This document shows, in pieces, positions 1-8,485 of a stretch of 64,000 nt of DNA (the first letter of the stretch is position 1; every line of letters begins with the position of its first letter). The position numbers and the translations under genes were made by a program. Source of the stretch: Allobosea sp. 67-29 (GTDB taxonomy: Bacteria; Pseudomonadota; Alphaproteobacteria; Rhizobiales; Beijerinckiaceae); the NCBI RefSeq assembly GCF_001898115.1, contig NZ_MKSQ01000026.1, forward strand, positions 310,001 to 374,000. Reading direction: 5' to 3'. The notes beneath the pieces were generated by a model. It saw only the letters and a list, made by a program, of their open reading frames with translations, was not told the origin of the DNA and ran no database searches.

Positions 1-585
1 ACCGGAACCTACAAGCTCGGCGGCTGGTACAATTCGCGCCGCTTTGACGATGTGCGGATTGCGACCAACGGCCTGTCCTTCGCTGACCCGAATGCCGATC
101 CCGATCCGCTGCGCCACCGCGGCAATTTCGCCTTTTACGGTGTGATCGATCAGGTGCTCTGGAAGTCACCGGATGCGGAGACGACGGGCCGTAGCCTCGC
201 CGCCTTCGCGCGTGTTGTGGTCGCGCCGGAGAAGAACCGCAACCATGTCGATTTCTATGCCGACGCCGGCATCACCTATACCGGGCTCCTGCCAGGGAGG
301 AAGAACGACATCGTCGGCGTCGCCGTGGCCTACGCCCAGGTTAGCTCCAGCTTGCGTCAGCTTGACCGCGACATGATCACCTTCTCGGGCGATCCTCAGC
401 CAGTTCGTTCCTCCGAGCTCGTGATCGAGGCCTCCTACCAGACTCAGCTTGCGCCCTGGCTCAAGGTGCAACCCTTCGCGCAGTGGATCGTTCGCCCCGG
501 CGGCGGCGAGCCGGACCCCGACAAGCCCTGGCGCAAGATTCCCAAAGCGACGGTCTTCGGCCTGCGGAGCGTCACGGTGTTCTGA
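1..585 (+). CDS. OprB-family carbohydrate porin, C-terminal part (5' end outside window)
   Basis: The frame is open from base 1 and ends at the TGA of 583-585, giving about 194 residues of the C-terminus of a larger protein. It starts with a GTYKLGGWYNSRRF stretch, then alternating polar/hydrophobic beta-strand segments and a terminal aromatic (...SVTVF) of the kind recognised by the BAM complex. This fits carbohydrate-selective porins of the OprB family, outer-membrane beta-barrels for sugar diffusion. The N-terminal half and any signal peptide are outside the window. The next gene is 121 bp away and has its own metal-type promoter region, so co-transcription is unlikely. Confidence 0.75.
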   Translation, partial: TGTYKLGGWYNSRRFDDVRIATNGLSFADPNADPDPLRHRGNFAFYGVIDQVLWKSPDAETTGRSLAAFARVVVAPEKNRNHVDFYADAGITYTGLLPGRKNDIVGVAVAYAQVSSSLRQLDRDMITFSGDPQPVRSSELVIEASYQTQLAPWLKVQPFAQWIVRPGGGEPDPDKPWRKIPKATVFGLRSVTVF

Positions 586-675
586 AGCGACGGGATATCC
601 GTCGGCCGTTCACCTCATAATGCAGTTCAGTCTTGTTTGCAAAAAAAAGCAGCTTCGGGTAACGATGAAAATGCA

Positions 676-694
676 ATTGAAAGCGATTATCAAT
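676..694 (+). promoter_or_regulatory. Candidate Fur/Mur-type operator upstream of sitA
   Basis: A 19-bp imperfect dyad with arms ATTGA and TCAAT separated by 9 bases lies 13-31 bases before the sitA start. It is the size of a Fur-family operator and is followed at once by the AAGGAG ribosome site. sit operons in Rhizobiales are repressed by Mur under manganese sufficiency, and a mur-like gene is the next gene downstream of this operon. The sequence match is only moderate; the regulator is inferred. Confidence 0.45.
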
Positions 695-706
695 AAGGAG
701 GCATTC

Positions 707-1627
707 ATGCCGAATGGTCTGCGGCGGTCGTTCCTGGCCGGTATGATGGGGGCTGCGCTCGCCGCGGCCTTGGGTGCGGCTCCGGCTGCGGCTCAGGAGA
801 AGTTCAAGGCCGTGACGACCTTCACCGTTATCGCCGACATGGCAAAGAACGTCGCTGGCGACACAGCGATCGTCGAGTCGATCACCAAGCCGGGCGCCGA
901 GATTCACGAATACCAGCCGACGCCGGGCGATATTCAGCGCGCGCAGGGTGCGCAGCTCATCTTCGCGAACGGGCTCAATCTCGAGCTCTGGTTCCGGAAA
1001 TTCTATCTGAACCTGAAGGATGTGCCGGAGGTCGTCGTCTCGCAGGGCGTCGAGCCGATGGGCATCACTCAGGGGCCCTATAGCGGCAAGCCCAATCCGC
1101 ATGCCTGGATGTCGCCGAAGAGCGCAATCGTCTATGTCGACAATATCCGCGACGCCTTCGTCAAATATGACCCACAGAACGCCGCGGCTTACAAGGCGAA
1201 TGCCGAGGCCTACAAGGCCAAGATAGAGGCCGCGATCGCGCCTATCCGGGAAACGCTCGGCAAGATTCCCGCTGACAAGCGCTGGCTGGTCACGAGCGAG
1301 GGCGCGTTCTCCTATCTGGCGCGCGATTTCGGGTTGAAGGAGCTTTACCTCTGGCCGGTCAATGCCGACCAGCAGGGCACGCCCCAGCAGGTCCGCAAAG
1401 TCGTCGACGCCGTCAGGAAGCATAAGATCCCGACGGTCTTGAGTGAGAGCACCATCTCGGACAAGCCGGCACGGCAGGTCGCCCGCGAGACCGGCGCCCA
1501 CTACGGCGGCGTGCTTTATGTCGATTCCCTCAGCGAGGCGGACGGTGCGGTCCCAACCTATCTCGACCTGCTGCGGGTCACCTCCGCGACGGTGGCGAAG
1601 GGGCTCAGCGAGGGCCTGACGCAATGA
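707..1627 (+). CDS. sitA: Mn/Fe ABC transporter periplasmic binding protein SitA
   Basis: A 306-residue cluster A-I metal-binding protein that captures Mn(II) and/or Fe(II) in the periplasm for SitBCD. The start at 707 follows an AAGGAG site; upstream frame extension has no signal peptide, whereas this start gives one (residues 1-28, ending AAPAAAQ). The metal-site histidines expected for the family are visible: H in the EIHEYQPTP segment and H in the NPHAWMSP segment. The family-typical [11 protein letters not shown] segment and late acidic YVDSLSE segment are also present. The stop overlaps the sitB start as ATGA. Zinc-specific ZnuA is less likely because there is no His-rich loop. Confidence 0.93.
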   Translation: MPNGLRRSFLAGMMGAALAAALGAAPAAAQEKFKAVTTFTVIADMAKNVAGDTAIVESITKPGAEIHEYQPTPGDIQRAQGAQLIFANGLNLELWFRKFYLNLKDVPEVVVSQGVEPMGITQGPYSGKPNPHAWMSPKSAIVYVDNIRDAFVKYDPQNAAAYKANAEAYKAKIEAAIAPIRETLGKIPADKRWLVTSEGAFSYLARDFGLKELYLWPVNADQQGTPQQVRKVVDAVRKHKIPTVLSESTISDKPARQVARETGAHYGGVLYVDSLSEADGAVPTYLDLLRVTSATVAKGLSEGLTQ

Positions 1628-2529
1628 CCGCAGCGGTCGACGACCTTGCCCGCCCCGCATCTTCAAATGCGGGGCATGGCATTCTGGCGACGGATGCCAC
1701 CGTCACCTACCGCAACGGCCACACCGCGCTGCGTGACGCCAGCTTCCGGATTCCGACCGGGACGATCACCGCGCTGGTCGGTGTCAACGGCTCCGGCAAG
1801 TCCACCCTGTTCAAGGCGATCATGGGCTTCGTGCGCCTGGCGAGGGGCGAGATCCGTGTGCTCGGCATGCCGGTCGCACAGGCCCTGCGAAAGAACCTCG
1901 TCGCCTATGTGCCGCAATCCGAGGAGGTCGACTGGAATTTTCCAGTCCTCGTGGAGGACGTGGTGATGATGGGCCGCTACGGCCATATGGGCATGATGCG
2001 CCGGCCGAAGGCCGCCGATCACGCGGCGGTCGCGGCAGCGCTGGCCCGCGTCAATATGAGCGAGTTCCGCAAGCGCCAGATCGGAGAGCTCTCCGGCGGC
2101 CAGAAGAAGCGGGTTTTCCTCGCCCGCGCGCTCGCGCAGGACGGCCGCGTCATCCTGCTCGACGAGCCCTTCACCGGCGTCGACGTCAAGACAGAGGACC
2201 AGATCATCAAGCTCTTGCGAGAATTGCGCGACGAAGGCCGCGTCATGCTGGTCTCGACGCATAATCTTGGTTCTGTGCCGGAGTTCTGCGATCGCACTGT
2301 CCTGATTAAGAGAACCGTGCTCGCTTATGGCCCGACCGTCGAGACTTTCACCCAGGACAACCTCGAGAAGGCATTCGGCGGCGTGCTGCGCCACTTCGTG
2401 TTGAACGAGGCACAGAACGGCAGGCCAACGCCGGTTGGCGTGTTCACGGACGACGAGCGGCCGCTGATCCTTCAAAGCGGTAAGACGGCTGTGCGCGATA
2501 CTCGTGTTGATAGTAGGGCGCGGACATGA
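1624..2529 (+). CDS. sitB: Mn/Fe ABC transporter ATPase SitB
   Basis: A 301-residue cytoplasmic ATPase that powers the SitCD channel. Walker A is GVNGSGKS, the ABC signature is LSGGQKKR, and Walker B is [12 protein letters not shown], followed by a switch histidine in VSTHN. The [11 protein letters not shown] segment after Walker A is typical of Mn/Zn importer ATPases of this cluster. Start and stop overlap both neighbours by four bases (ATGA), pointing to translational coupling across the operon. The 301-residue length is slightly long for the family because of a low-complexity C-terminal tail after about residue 265. Confidence 0.93.
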   Translation: MTAAVDDLARPASSNAGHGILATDATVTYRNGHTALRDASFRIPTGTITALVGVNGSGKSTLFKAIMGFVRLARGEIRVLGMPVAQALRKNLVAYVPQSEEVDWNFPVLVEDVVMMGRYGHMGMMRRPKAADHAAVAAALARVNMSEFRKRQIGELSGGQKKRVFLARALAQDGRVILLDEPFTGVDVKTEDQIIKLLRELRDEGRVMLVSTHNLGSVPEFCDRTVLIKRTVLAYGPTVETFTQDNLEKAFGGVLRHFVLNEAQNGRPTPVGVFTDDERPLILQSGKTAVRDTRVDSRART

Positions 2530-3386
2530 TGCTCGAATTCCTCGAGCCCTTTACCTATGACTACATGCGAAATGCGATGTGGGTTTCGGCTCTTGTCGGC
2601 GGGGTCTGCGCGTTCCTGTCCTGCTATCTCATGCTCAAGGGCTGGTCGCTGATCGGCGACGCGCTCTCGCATGCCATCGTTCCGGGCGTCGCGGGCGCCT
2701 ACATGCTCGGCCTGCCCTTCGCGATCGGGGCCTTCTTCTCCGGTGGCCTGGCGGCCGCGGCCATGCTCTTCCTTAACCAGCGCACCAAGCTGCGCGAGGA
2801 CGCCATCATCGGCCTGACCTTCTCCGCCTTCTTCGCGCTCGGCCTGTTCATGGTGTCGCTTAGGCCGATGGCGGTGAACATCAAGACGGTCGTGCTCGGC
2901 AACGTTCTCGCCATCACGCCCGGTGACACGCTCCAGCTCGCAATCATCGGCTTCGTCTCGCTCGCCATCCTGCTGGTGAAATGGAAGGACTTGATGGTCA
3001 CCTTCTTCGACGAAAACCACGCGCGCTCCATCGGGCTCAACCCCGCGCGGCTGAAGTTCGTGTTCTTCATGCTGCTCTCGGCCTCAACCGTTGCGGCCCT
3101 TCAGACGGTCGGTGCCTTCCTTGTGATCTGCATGGTGGTGACGCCGGGGGCGACCGCCTATCTGCTGACCGACGGCTTCCCCAGACTGCTCACGATCGCC
3201 GTCACCCTCGGCTCGCTGACGAGCTTCCTCGGCGCCTATATCAGCTATTTCCTGGACGGAGCGACCGGCGGCATCATCGTCGTGCTGCAGACGACGATCT
3301 TCCTGATCGCATTCTTCTTCGCGCCCAAGCACGGCATGCTCGCGGCCCGCAGGCGCGCGGCGAAGGCCCTGGAGGCCGCCCAATGA
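2526..3386 (+). CDS. sitC: Mn/Fe ABC transporter permease SitC
   Basis: A 286-residue ABC-3 family inner-membrane permease with 8-9 hydrophobic segments. The coupling region has the family-typical [23 protein letters not shown] sequence near residues 36-58. The start overlaps sitB by ATGA; a second ATG follows directly. It is strongly similar in layout to the next gene, and the two would form the heterodimeric channel of the importer. The residues lining the path cannot be specified for Mn versus Fe from sequence alone. Confidence 0.92.
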   Translation: MMLEFLEPFTYDYMRNAMWVSALVGGVCAFLSCYLMLKGWSLIGDALSHAIVPGVAGAYMLGLPFAIGAFFSGGLAAAAMLFLNQRTKLREDAIIGLTFSAFFALGLFMVSLRPMAVNIKTVVLGNVLAITPGDTLQLAIIGFVSLAILLVKWKDLMVTFFDENHARSIGLNPARLKFVFFMLLSASTVAALQTVGAFLVICMVVTPGATAYLLTDGFPRLLTIAVTLGSLTSFLGAYISYFLDGATGGIIVVLQTTIFLIAFFFAPKHGMLAARRRAAKALEAAQ

Positions 3387-4219
3387 TCGAGACCTTGCTG
3401 GCCCCTTTCCAGTTCGACTTCATGGTCAATGCGCTGATCATCTCGGTCGTGGTCGCCGTTCCGATGGCGTTGCTGTCCTGCTTCCTCGTCCTCAAGGGCT
3501 GGTCACTCATGGGCGATGCGATCAGCCACGCGGTTTTCCCTAGTGTGGTGATAGCATACATGGCCGGCATTCCCTTCGCCGTCGGCGCCTTCACCGCCGG
3601 CATGCTCTGCGCCGTCGCCACCGGCTTCCTGAAGGACAACAGCCGGATCAAGCAGGACACGGTGATGGGCGTAGTCTTTGCCGGGATGTTCGGACTCGGT
3701 CTCGTCCTCTACGTAAAGGTTCGCTCCGACGTGCATCTCGATCACATCCTGTTCGGCGACATGCTCGGCGTGTCTTGGCGGGATATCGGCGAGGCGACGG
3801 CGATTGCCGCTGCCACGGCCGGGATTATCGGCCTAAAGTGGAGGGATTTCCTGCTCCACGCATTCGACCCGGCCCAGGCGAGGGCAGTCGGCCTGTACGT
3901 CAACCTTCTGCATTATGGCCTGCTTGGCCTGATCTCGCTCACGATCGTCGGCGCCTTGCAGGCGGTCGGCCTGATCATGGCGGTCGCCATGCTGATCGCG
4001 CCCGGCGCCATCGCCTTCCTGCTGACCCGCAGGTTCAGCATGATGCTGATCCTTTCGGTCGCAATCGCGGCCGTTGGGTCGTTTCTCGGCGTCTACCTGT
4101 CGTTCTTCATCGACAGCGCGCCAGCGCCCACCATTATCCTGCTGCTCACGATCGTCTTCATCCTCGCTTTCATCCACTCCACCCGCAAGGCGGACCGGTT
4201 CGAGGTGCAGGAAGGCTAG
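3383..4219 (+). CDS. sitD: Mn/Fe ABC transporter permease SitD
   Basis: A 278-residue ABC-3 family permease, paralogue of the preceding gene, with the same SCFLVLKGWSLMGDAISHAVFPS motif near residues 33-56 and 8-9 membrane segments. The frame is open further upstream, but the ATG at 3383 overlaps the sitC stop as ATGA and aligns with the start of SitC, so it was chosen. It ends in a charged cytoplasmic tail (RKADRFEVQEG). It is the last gene of the operon; a hairpin with a T-rich flank lies about 80 bases downstream. Confidence 0.92.
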   Translation: MIETLLAPFQFDFMVNALIISVVVAVPMALLSCFLVLKGWSLMGDAISHAVFPSVVIAYMAGIPFAVGAFTAGMLCAVATGFLKDNSRIKQDTVMGVVFAGMFGLGLVLYVKVRSDVHLDHILFGDMLGVSWRDIGEATAIAAATAGIIGLKWRDFLLHAFDPAQARAVGLYVNLLHYGLLGLISLTIVGALQAVGLIMAVAMLIAPGAIAFLLTRRFSMMLILSVAIAAVGSFLGVYLSFFIDSAPAPTIILLLTIVFILAFIHSTRKADRFEVQEG

Positions 4220-4301
4220 CAAGCCGTAGCAGAAGGCGGCGGCGTTGATCTCGACGAAGGCGTATTCGATACCGGAGGGCGGCGGTCACGGGAGGCCAAA
4301 G

Positions 4302-4328
4302 GCAGGCGCAGCGCCTGCACAGTTTTCT
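4302..4328 (+). terminator. Candidate intrinsic terminator of sitABCD
   Basis: A perfect 7-bp stem (4302-4308 with 4312-4318, loop CAG) is followed after three bases by TTTT and a pyrimidine run. It lies about 80 bases after the sitD stop on the same strand, a reasonable place for rho-independent termination. The T-run is short. Confidence 0.5.
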
Positions 4329-4660
4329 CGCCGTCCACGGGCCGCGCCTGCCCATCATGGCGCAGCTCATCCTGAATTCGGCGACTTTCAGGCGGCTGAT
4401 CGAGTGCCTCGATACGCTGGCGGGGATCGCGCGTGAGTGTGACCCACTGCCTCCCCGCCGGCTCCCGCTCAGGCAAGTGAGAATTCCTGCCAGATAAAGG
4501 AGACGCTCGGGCCCTGCATGCCGCCCTAGGGTCGCATGATATTCCGTTGGCGCTTCATCAACGCCTGCTCTGCAATCCACCGGCAGCCCGGCCGTCAAGA
4601 GGTGGAAGGACCCCTCGTCAGTGAAGCCTTCGCTCGGTTGGCCGTTTGTGAAATCATACG
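4329..4660. other. Intergenic stretch with no supported gene
   Basis: This lies between the sitABCD terminator and the end of the convergent mur/fur gene. A plus-strand reading frame ending at the TAA of 4495-4497 contains a protein-like stretch (FLAVHGPRLPIMAQLILNS and onward to about position 4450). It has no convincing start or ribosome site and I recognise no family. It may be a remnant or chance; nothing else is visible. Confidence 0.3.
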
Positions 4661-5113
4661 CTATTCACCTGTACTGCGACGTGTCGGTCTGCGCCTCCTT
4701 GGCTTCAGCGGCCTGACGTAGATTTCGAGCTTGTGGCTGACGATTTCGAAGCCGTGTCGGCGGGCGATCTCCTCCTGAAGCTTCTCGATCTCCTCGGAGC
4801 GGAATTCGACGACGTTTCCGCTTTCGACATCGATCAGGTGGTCGTGATGCTCTCGCTCGGCGCTTTCGAAGCGGGCACGGCCATCGGCGAAGGTGTGTCG
4901 TTCCAGGATCCCTTTTTCCTCCAGGAGGCTCAGGGTCCGGTAGATGGTCGCAATCGCTATGCCGGGATCGATCGCTGTTGCGCGCTTGTGAAGTTCGACC
5001 GCATCTGGATGATCGGCCGATTCCGACAAAACCTGCATGATGACCTGACGCGGACCTGTCAGGCGAAGACCGTGCTCACGACATACGGCTGCAATGTCAC
5101 TCTTGAACTGCAC
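4661..5113 (-). CDS. mur: Fur-family metalloregulator, probably Mur (manganese uptake regulator)
   Basis: A 150-residue Fur-family repressor. Residues 1-85 form the winged-helix domain with the recognition segment ATIYRTLSLLEEKGIL. The metal-site histidines are in EREHHDHLID, and the C-terminal dimerisation domain carries HGFEIVSHKLEIYV. The structural-zinc CxxC pairs of many Fur proteins are absent, which fits the alphaproteobacterial Mur/Fur branch that senses manganese. Its position next to sitABCD, convergent, supports control of that operon. The tail after residue 136 is strongly basic. Whether it behaves as Mur or as a general Fur cannot be settled from sequence. Confidence 0.85.
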   Translation of the reverse strand: MQFKSDIAAVCREHGLRLTGPRQVIMQVLSESADHPDAVELHKRATAIDPGIAIATIYRTLSLLEEKGILERHTFADGRARFESAEREHHDHLIDVESGNVVEFRSEEIEKLQEEIARRHGFEIVSHKLEIYVRPLKPRRRRPTRRSTGE

Positions 5114-5219
5114 GTCTCCTCCATCCGCCCACGAACGCCTGATACCAACCCGGCCAAGCCTTTGAGGCTATTTGCCGTCTGATCAGGAAAGCGGCGAGAT
5201 ATACGATAGGCGGCTTATA

Positions 5220-5560
5220 AGGTGAACAGGGCTACACAGGACCCGGCTTCGTCGAAAGCAGGATTTCCTGGCCGGAGGTGTGGAAGACCATCTCCAAGGC
5301 GGCCGCGATCGGGCCGGTTTTGGGTCGTGCGTTCAACCGACACTTTACCGCAAAGCATCCGAGCGGGCCTGCTATGGCGGCTCGCAGTATCTGATCGGTT
5401 TCCTCGACTCCAAAGGCAAACCGTTCGACGGCGCGAAGACCTGCAAGGTAGCCCTGCCCAAGGGCATCCCGGCAGCGACATTCTGGTCTTTCACGCTCTA
5501 CGACAACTCGCAGCTGCCTCCATCCGAAGGATTACAGCGCGATCTCAAAAACATGGGTGA
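5220..5560 (+). pseudogene. DUF1254/DUF1214 family protein remnant, frameshifted
   Basis: The plus strand encodes a recognisable DUF1214 C-terminal piece (YGGSQYLIGFLDSKGKPF, then GIPAATFWSFTLYDNSQ) in one frame at about 5370-5515. The region just upstream reads protein-like in a different frame (GEQGYTGPGFVESRISWPEVWK). The original gene is therefore broken by at least one frameshift near 5350 and has lost both ends. It runs up to the left attachment repeat, so it may have been disrupted near the integration site. No function is expected. Confidence 0.6.
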
Positions 5561-5578
5561 TCGCATTTTTATCCTGAA

Positions 5579-5623
5579 TGGCGCGCCCGACACGATTCGA
5601 ACGTGTGACCTTTGCCTTCGGAG
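5579..5623. repeat. Left attachment repeat (attL), 45 bp
   Basis: Identical over 45 bases to 28410-28454, diverging directly outside (A versus G at the next base). It corresponds to the CCA end, acceptor 3' strand, T arm and anticodon-stem 3' half of tRNA-Arg(CCG). The 5' part of a tRNA is missing here. By the usual logic of tRNA integration this is the original 3' end displaced by the element. Confidence 0.92.
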
Positions 5624-5722
5624 AGCAGTCATAGCGACTTCCTTTGACGTCAGTAACGTCTATAAGTATCTGTAAAATAAGTACTTGCCAACATACACGT
5701 CATCCCTATTTTCAACGTCTGT

Positions 5723-7027
5723 GTGGGACGTTGTGTGGGACAAATTGTGCAGGCCGACATTTCGACGGTGGCGAAGCGCGCCAAGCTGAAGCCTCGCAAG
5801 AACCCGTATTGGACCGCGCTGAGCGGCGGCCGTGGTGGCGTGTCGCTCGGCTATCGCCGCTCCGCCAAATCAGGCACCTGGATTGCCAAGATCGTCGTGG
5901 AGGGCAACCGCTCCGAAAACCGTCTCGGGCTCGCTGACGACGAGGCCCAGGCCGACGGAGCTCTTAGCTACCGGACAGCGGCCGAGGCGGCCTTGGAGTG
6001 GAGCCGCCAGCAATTCGCCTCGCTCGAGGCCGGAGCGTCGAAAGCAACACGGCAGCCGGCAACGGTCGAAATGGCGGTTACGGATTACATTGCAGCCCGT
6101 AAGCGGAAATCCCCATCGTCGGCCAAGAACGCGACTAGCCGACTGACGGCTTATGTCCTGGCCGATCAGGCGTTCGCGGGAACGCGCTTGGCGAAGCTTC
6201 GCGCATCGACGATCGAGACGTGGCGCGACCGGCTGCCGATGAAGACAAATGATCCCGAGAGCGAGGGGCTGGCCGCGTCATCGATCAATCGATTGCTTAA
6301 CGATCTTCGCGCCGCGCTGAACGCGGCTGCGGAGAGACGCCGGCGCGAATTGCCGGCCCACCTCATGCAGGAAATTCGGATCGGAACACGTCGGCTGCAA
6401 GCGGACAGTGGCGCCACGATGATGGTGCTAACGGACAAACAGGTCCGCAGCGCAGTCGCAGCCGCAGAAAAACTAGAGCTTGAGTTCGGCCAGTTGGTCG
6501 CAGCCGCTGCCGCGACTGGCGCCCGTTTCAGCCAACTTGCCGCGGTCAAGGTCGGCGACCTTCAGGTTGCGCAGGCTCGGCTGATGATCCCCTCTTCTCG
6601 AAAGGGCAGAGCGGGCAAGCCCCGCACTCCTATCGCCTTCCCGTTGTCCTCCGACGTCGTCGCGAAGCTGGCGGCGGCAACCAACGGTAGACCGGCGAGC
6701 GCTCCGTTGTTTCGGCGCTGGGCGTATCGGCGTGGCAAGCGCCTCGAGTGGATCCGCGATCAGCTTGTGCCCTGGTCGGCCTCATCCGAGGCGCAAGCGC
6801 AGTGGGCAAACGTGGCAAAGAACGCCGAGCTGCCGGCAGGCACGACGATGTACGCACTGCGCCACAGTTCGATTGTGCGAGGGCTAAAGGCAGGGCTGCC
6901 CGTTCGGCTCGTCGCTGCACTTCACGACACCTCTATACCGATGATCGAGAAGCATTATGCCGCTTTCATCGTCGATGCGACTGAGGAGATCGCGCGTCGC
7001 GCAGCGGTTTCTCTGACGTATATCTGA
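5723..7027 (+). CDS. int: Tyrosine site-specific integrase of the element
   Basis: A phage-type tyrosine recombinase, 434 residues from the first GTG. A GTG at 5768 (beginning MAKRAKLKPRKNPYW) is the more family-like start and would give 419. The N-terminal arm-binding region is basic (GRGGVSLGYRR), and a SAM-like core-binding region spans about 120-220. Catalytic residues are visible in the longer numbering: R in ATGARFSQL, H381 and R386 in ALRHSSIVR, H402, and the nucleophile Y412 in EKHY. It lies next to the left repeat, as expected for the enzyme that recombines the tRNA-Arg site. No excisionase is certain, though small HTH proteins follow. Confidence 0.9.
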   Translation: MGRCVGQIVQADISTVAKRAKLKPRKNPYWTALSGGRGGVSLGYRRSAKSGTWIAKIVVEGNRSENRLGLADDEAQADGALSYRTAAEAALEWSRQQFASLEAGASKATRQPATVEMAVTDYIAARKRKSPSSAKNATSRLTAYVLADQAFAGTRLAKLRASTIETWRDRLPMKTNDPESEGLAASSINRLLNDLRAALNAAAERRRRELPAHLMQEIRIGTRRLQADSGATMMVLTDKQVRSAVAAAEKLELEFGQLVAAAAATGARFSQLAAVKVGDLQVAQARLMIPSSRKGRAGKPRTPIAFPLSSDVVAKLAAATNGRPASAPLFRRWAYRRGKRLEWIRDQLVPWSASSEAQAQWANVAKNAELPAGTTMYALRHSSIVRGLKAGLPVRLVAALHDTSIPMIEKHYAAFIVDATEEIARRAAVSLTYI

Positions 7028-7193
7028 TGTATGCCATTTAGATATACATTCAACAATTACAAGAGACCCAGACTTAACGCCAATAACGGTTGCACTCTAC
7101 GTAAGAGAGAGATATAACGTCGGGCGCCGCTCCGATTTGGTTTTCGGTTTTCAGGTCTGTTCGGGGTTTTTCGGATGCGGTGCTCCCTAACCC

Positions 7194-7208
7194 TTGCGCG
7201 TTGCGCAA
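7194..7208. promoter_or_regulatory. Perfect palindrome before the first HTH gene
   Basis: The sequence TTGCGC-GTT-GCGCAA forms a perfect 6-bp dyad with a 3-base centre, ending 15 bases before the GTG of the HTH gene at 7224. It overlaps the expected promoter or leader, so it is a plausible operator, possibly autoregulatory. Confidence 0.4.
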
Positions 7209-7223
7209 ACCCGGAGACCTTCT

Positions 7224-7502
7224 GTGAAACACCGTGTCATCGCGGGCGCCACGCCGTGGCGCGATCGCCCTTTCCTCACCCTTCAAGATGCCGCCGAGAT
7301 CGTCGGCTGCTCAACCGCGACGCTTTACGGCGCGGCTGCCGCAGAGCGCTTGGAGCTTTGCCGGCTCGGCGGCCGAACGCTGGTCAAGACCCCCAGCCTG
7401 GTCGCTTACATTGCTACCGCGAAGCGCTGGACGCCTTCGCCGAAGACGAAACAGGCGACGGAGGCCAGGAAGAAAGCGGCCGCAGATGGTTGGCGGAGCT
7501 GA
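7224..7502 (+). CDS. Small helix-turn-helix protein (excisionase/MerR-like HTH_17)
   Basis: A 92-residue protein with an N-terminal helix-turn-helix of the excisionase type: LTLQDAAEIVGCSTATLYGAAAAERL followed by the wing-like LCRLGGRTLVKTPSLVAYI. The GTG start at 7224 follows GGAGACCTT; the longer frame has no site. The C-terminus is basic (KTKQATEARKKAA). Directly downstream of the integrase, it could be the excisionase or an early regulator of the element. A palindrome in its leader suggests autoregulation. The following gene begins at or just after its stop. Confidence 0.7.
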   Translation: MKHRVIAGATPWRDRPFLTLQDAAEIVGCSTATLYGAAAAERLELCRLGGRTLVKTPSLVAYIATAKRWTPSPKTKQATEARKKAAADGWRS

Positions 7503-7510
7503 GCTTCGCC

Positions 7511-8128
7511 ATGGCACGAGGAGAGCGCCATTACTCAGCGGGTCCGTTCGTCAAGCCGCCGGCCAAATCTGAGCTCAAACGTCTTGTCGATGCGCTCGAA
7601 AAGTCGGCAGCGGAAAGCGACCTACCGGCTACCATCGAGGATTGCGTGATCGAGTGGGCGGAAGATCTGATCCTTCGTCGACTTGTCGATAAAGGGATGC
7701 CGGCTGAGCTCGCCAGCGATCCGCCGGCATGGCTTTCGGGGCTAGTCGATTCGGAAGCGACTTTGCTCCGCGCTGAAGCTCGAGAGCAGCGCGAAAAGAA
7801 GCGAGCCAGGCGCGGAAGGCCGCCTTATCCAAACAACTTCGCGAATTCCGTCGCGATATTTGAGTGGCATCGACAGCGCTCCGCGGCGGCTCAAGATGCG
7901 AGTGCAAATGCCGTGTTTGAACGTGTTGCAAAGGCTTTGGGGCCGGGCATCACCCGGCACCATGTGCGACGCATCTACAAATTCCACGCGCGTCGATTTG
8001 CTCGGCTCAAGCGCGACGCCCCTCAAAAGCTCGAGCTCGTACTCGATATGATGCGCGTCATCGACGAGCAGGCCGAGCAGTTCCGGTTCCAAGGTGCGCG
8101 CAATTGTGGCGGCTCCGCGCGCTTTTAG
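7511..8128 (+). CDS. Hypothetical protein of the element's early region
   Basis: A 205-residue protein with no recognised family. The frame is open far upstream, overlapping the previous gene. The ATG at 7511 (MARGERHYSAGPF) has a GGCGGAG site about 11 bases upstream and lies 9 bp after the previous stop, so it was chosen. It is charged and mostly helical, with a basic central stretch (EKKRARRGRPPYP, about residues 95-107). A C-terminal RHHVRRIYKFHARRFARLKR run suggests nucleic-acid contact. The setting between two HTH proteins points to an early regulatory or replication-accessory role. Confidence 0.6.
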   Translation: MARGERHYSAGPFVKPPAKSELKRLVDALEKSAAESDLPATIEDCVIEWAEDLILRRLVDKGMPAELASDPPAWLSGLVDSEATLLRAEAREQREKKRARRGRPPYPNNFANSVAIFEWHRQRSAAAQDASANAVFERVAKALGPGITRHHVRRIYKFHARRFARLKRDAPQKLELVLDMMRVIDEQAEQFRFQGARNCGGSARF

Positions 8129-8178
8129 CGCGCAGCAGCCGGCAGGATGATCGGGGCATCCCGATTGGAGTGCATCCC

Positions 8179-8433
8179 TTGGCCGACACCCCGCTAGAAC
8201 GCGCTATCTCGCCCATACTGCAGCCGGATGGGTTGGTCACTGTCGCCGAGGCCGCGGCACTCTTAGGCCGCTCAACGAGCTGCATTCGCGACTGGATCAC
8301 AGCAGGCGAGCTCACCCCGGCAAGCCCTAGGGGGCGTGTTCTGCTCCGCTCGTCAGACGTCCGAAATCTGCGCGATCGGTTGCCGCGCTCAAAGCCGACA
8401 CTGCGGCTCGTTTGGGTCAATCCCGACCTCTAA
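8179..8433 (+). CDS. Small helix-turn-helix protein (DNA-binding, excisionase-like)
   Basis: An 84-residue protein with a helix-turn-helix: LVTVAEAAALLGRSTSCIRDWITAGELTPASPRGRVLLRSSDVRNL. The TTG at 8179 follows GGAG by 8 bases and was preferred; GTG at 8170 is an alternative. It resembles the HTH_17 protein at 7224 in type but not closely in sequence. It sits immediately before the replication gene, so control of replication or excision is likely. It is short, and the start is uncertain. Confidence 0.6.
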   Translation: MADTPLERAISPILQPDGLVTVAEAAALLGRSTSCIRDWITAGELTPASPRGRVLLRSSDVRNLRDRLPRSKPTLRLVWVNPDL

Positions 8434-8485
8434 AACAGATCGGCCGGCTGATCGCTGCAACGATCGCCGGCCAAGAGGATTTCCA

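Noticed and set aside
4245-4436. Small plus-strand ORF after sitD
   Set aside because: It starts without a ribosome site and runs through the terminator hairpin; composition is random-looking.
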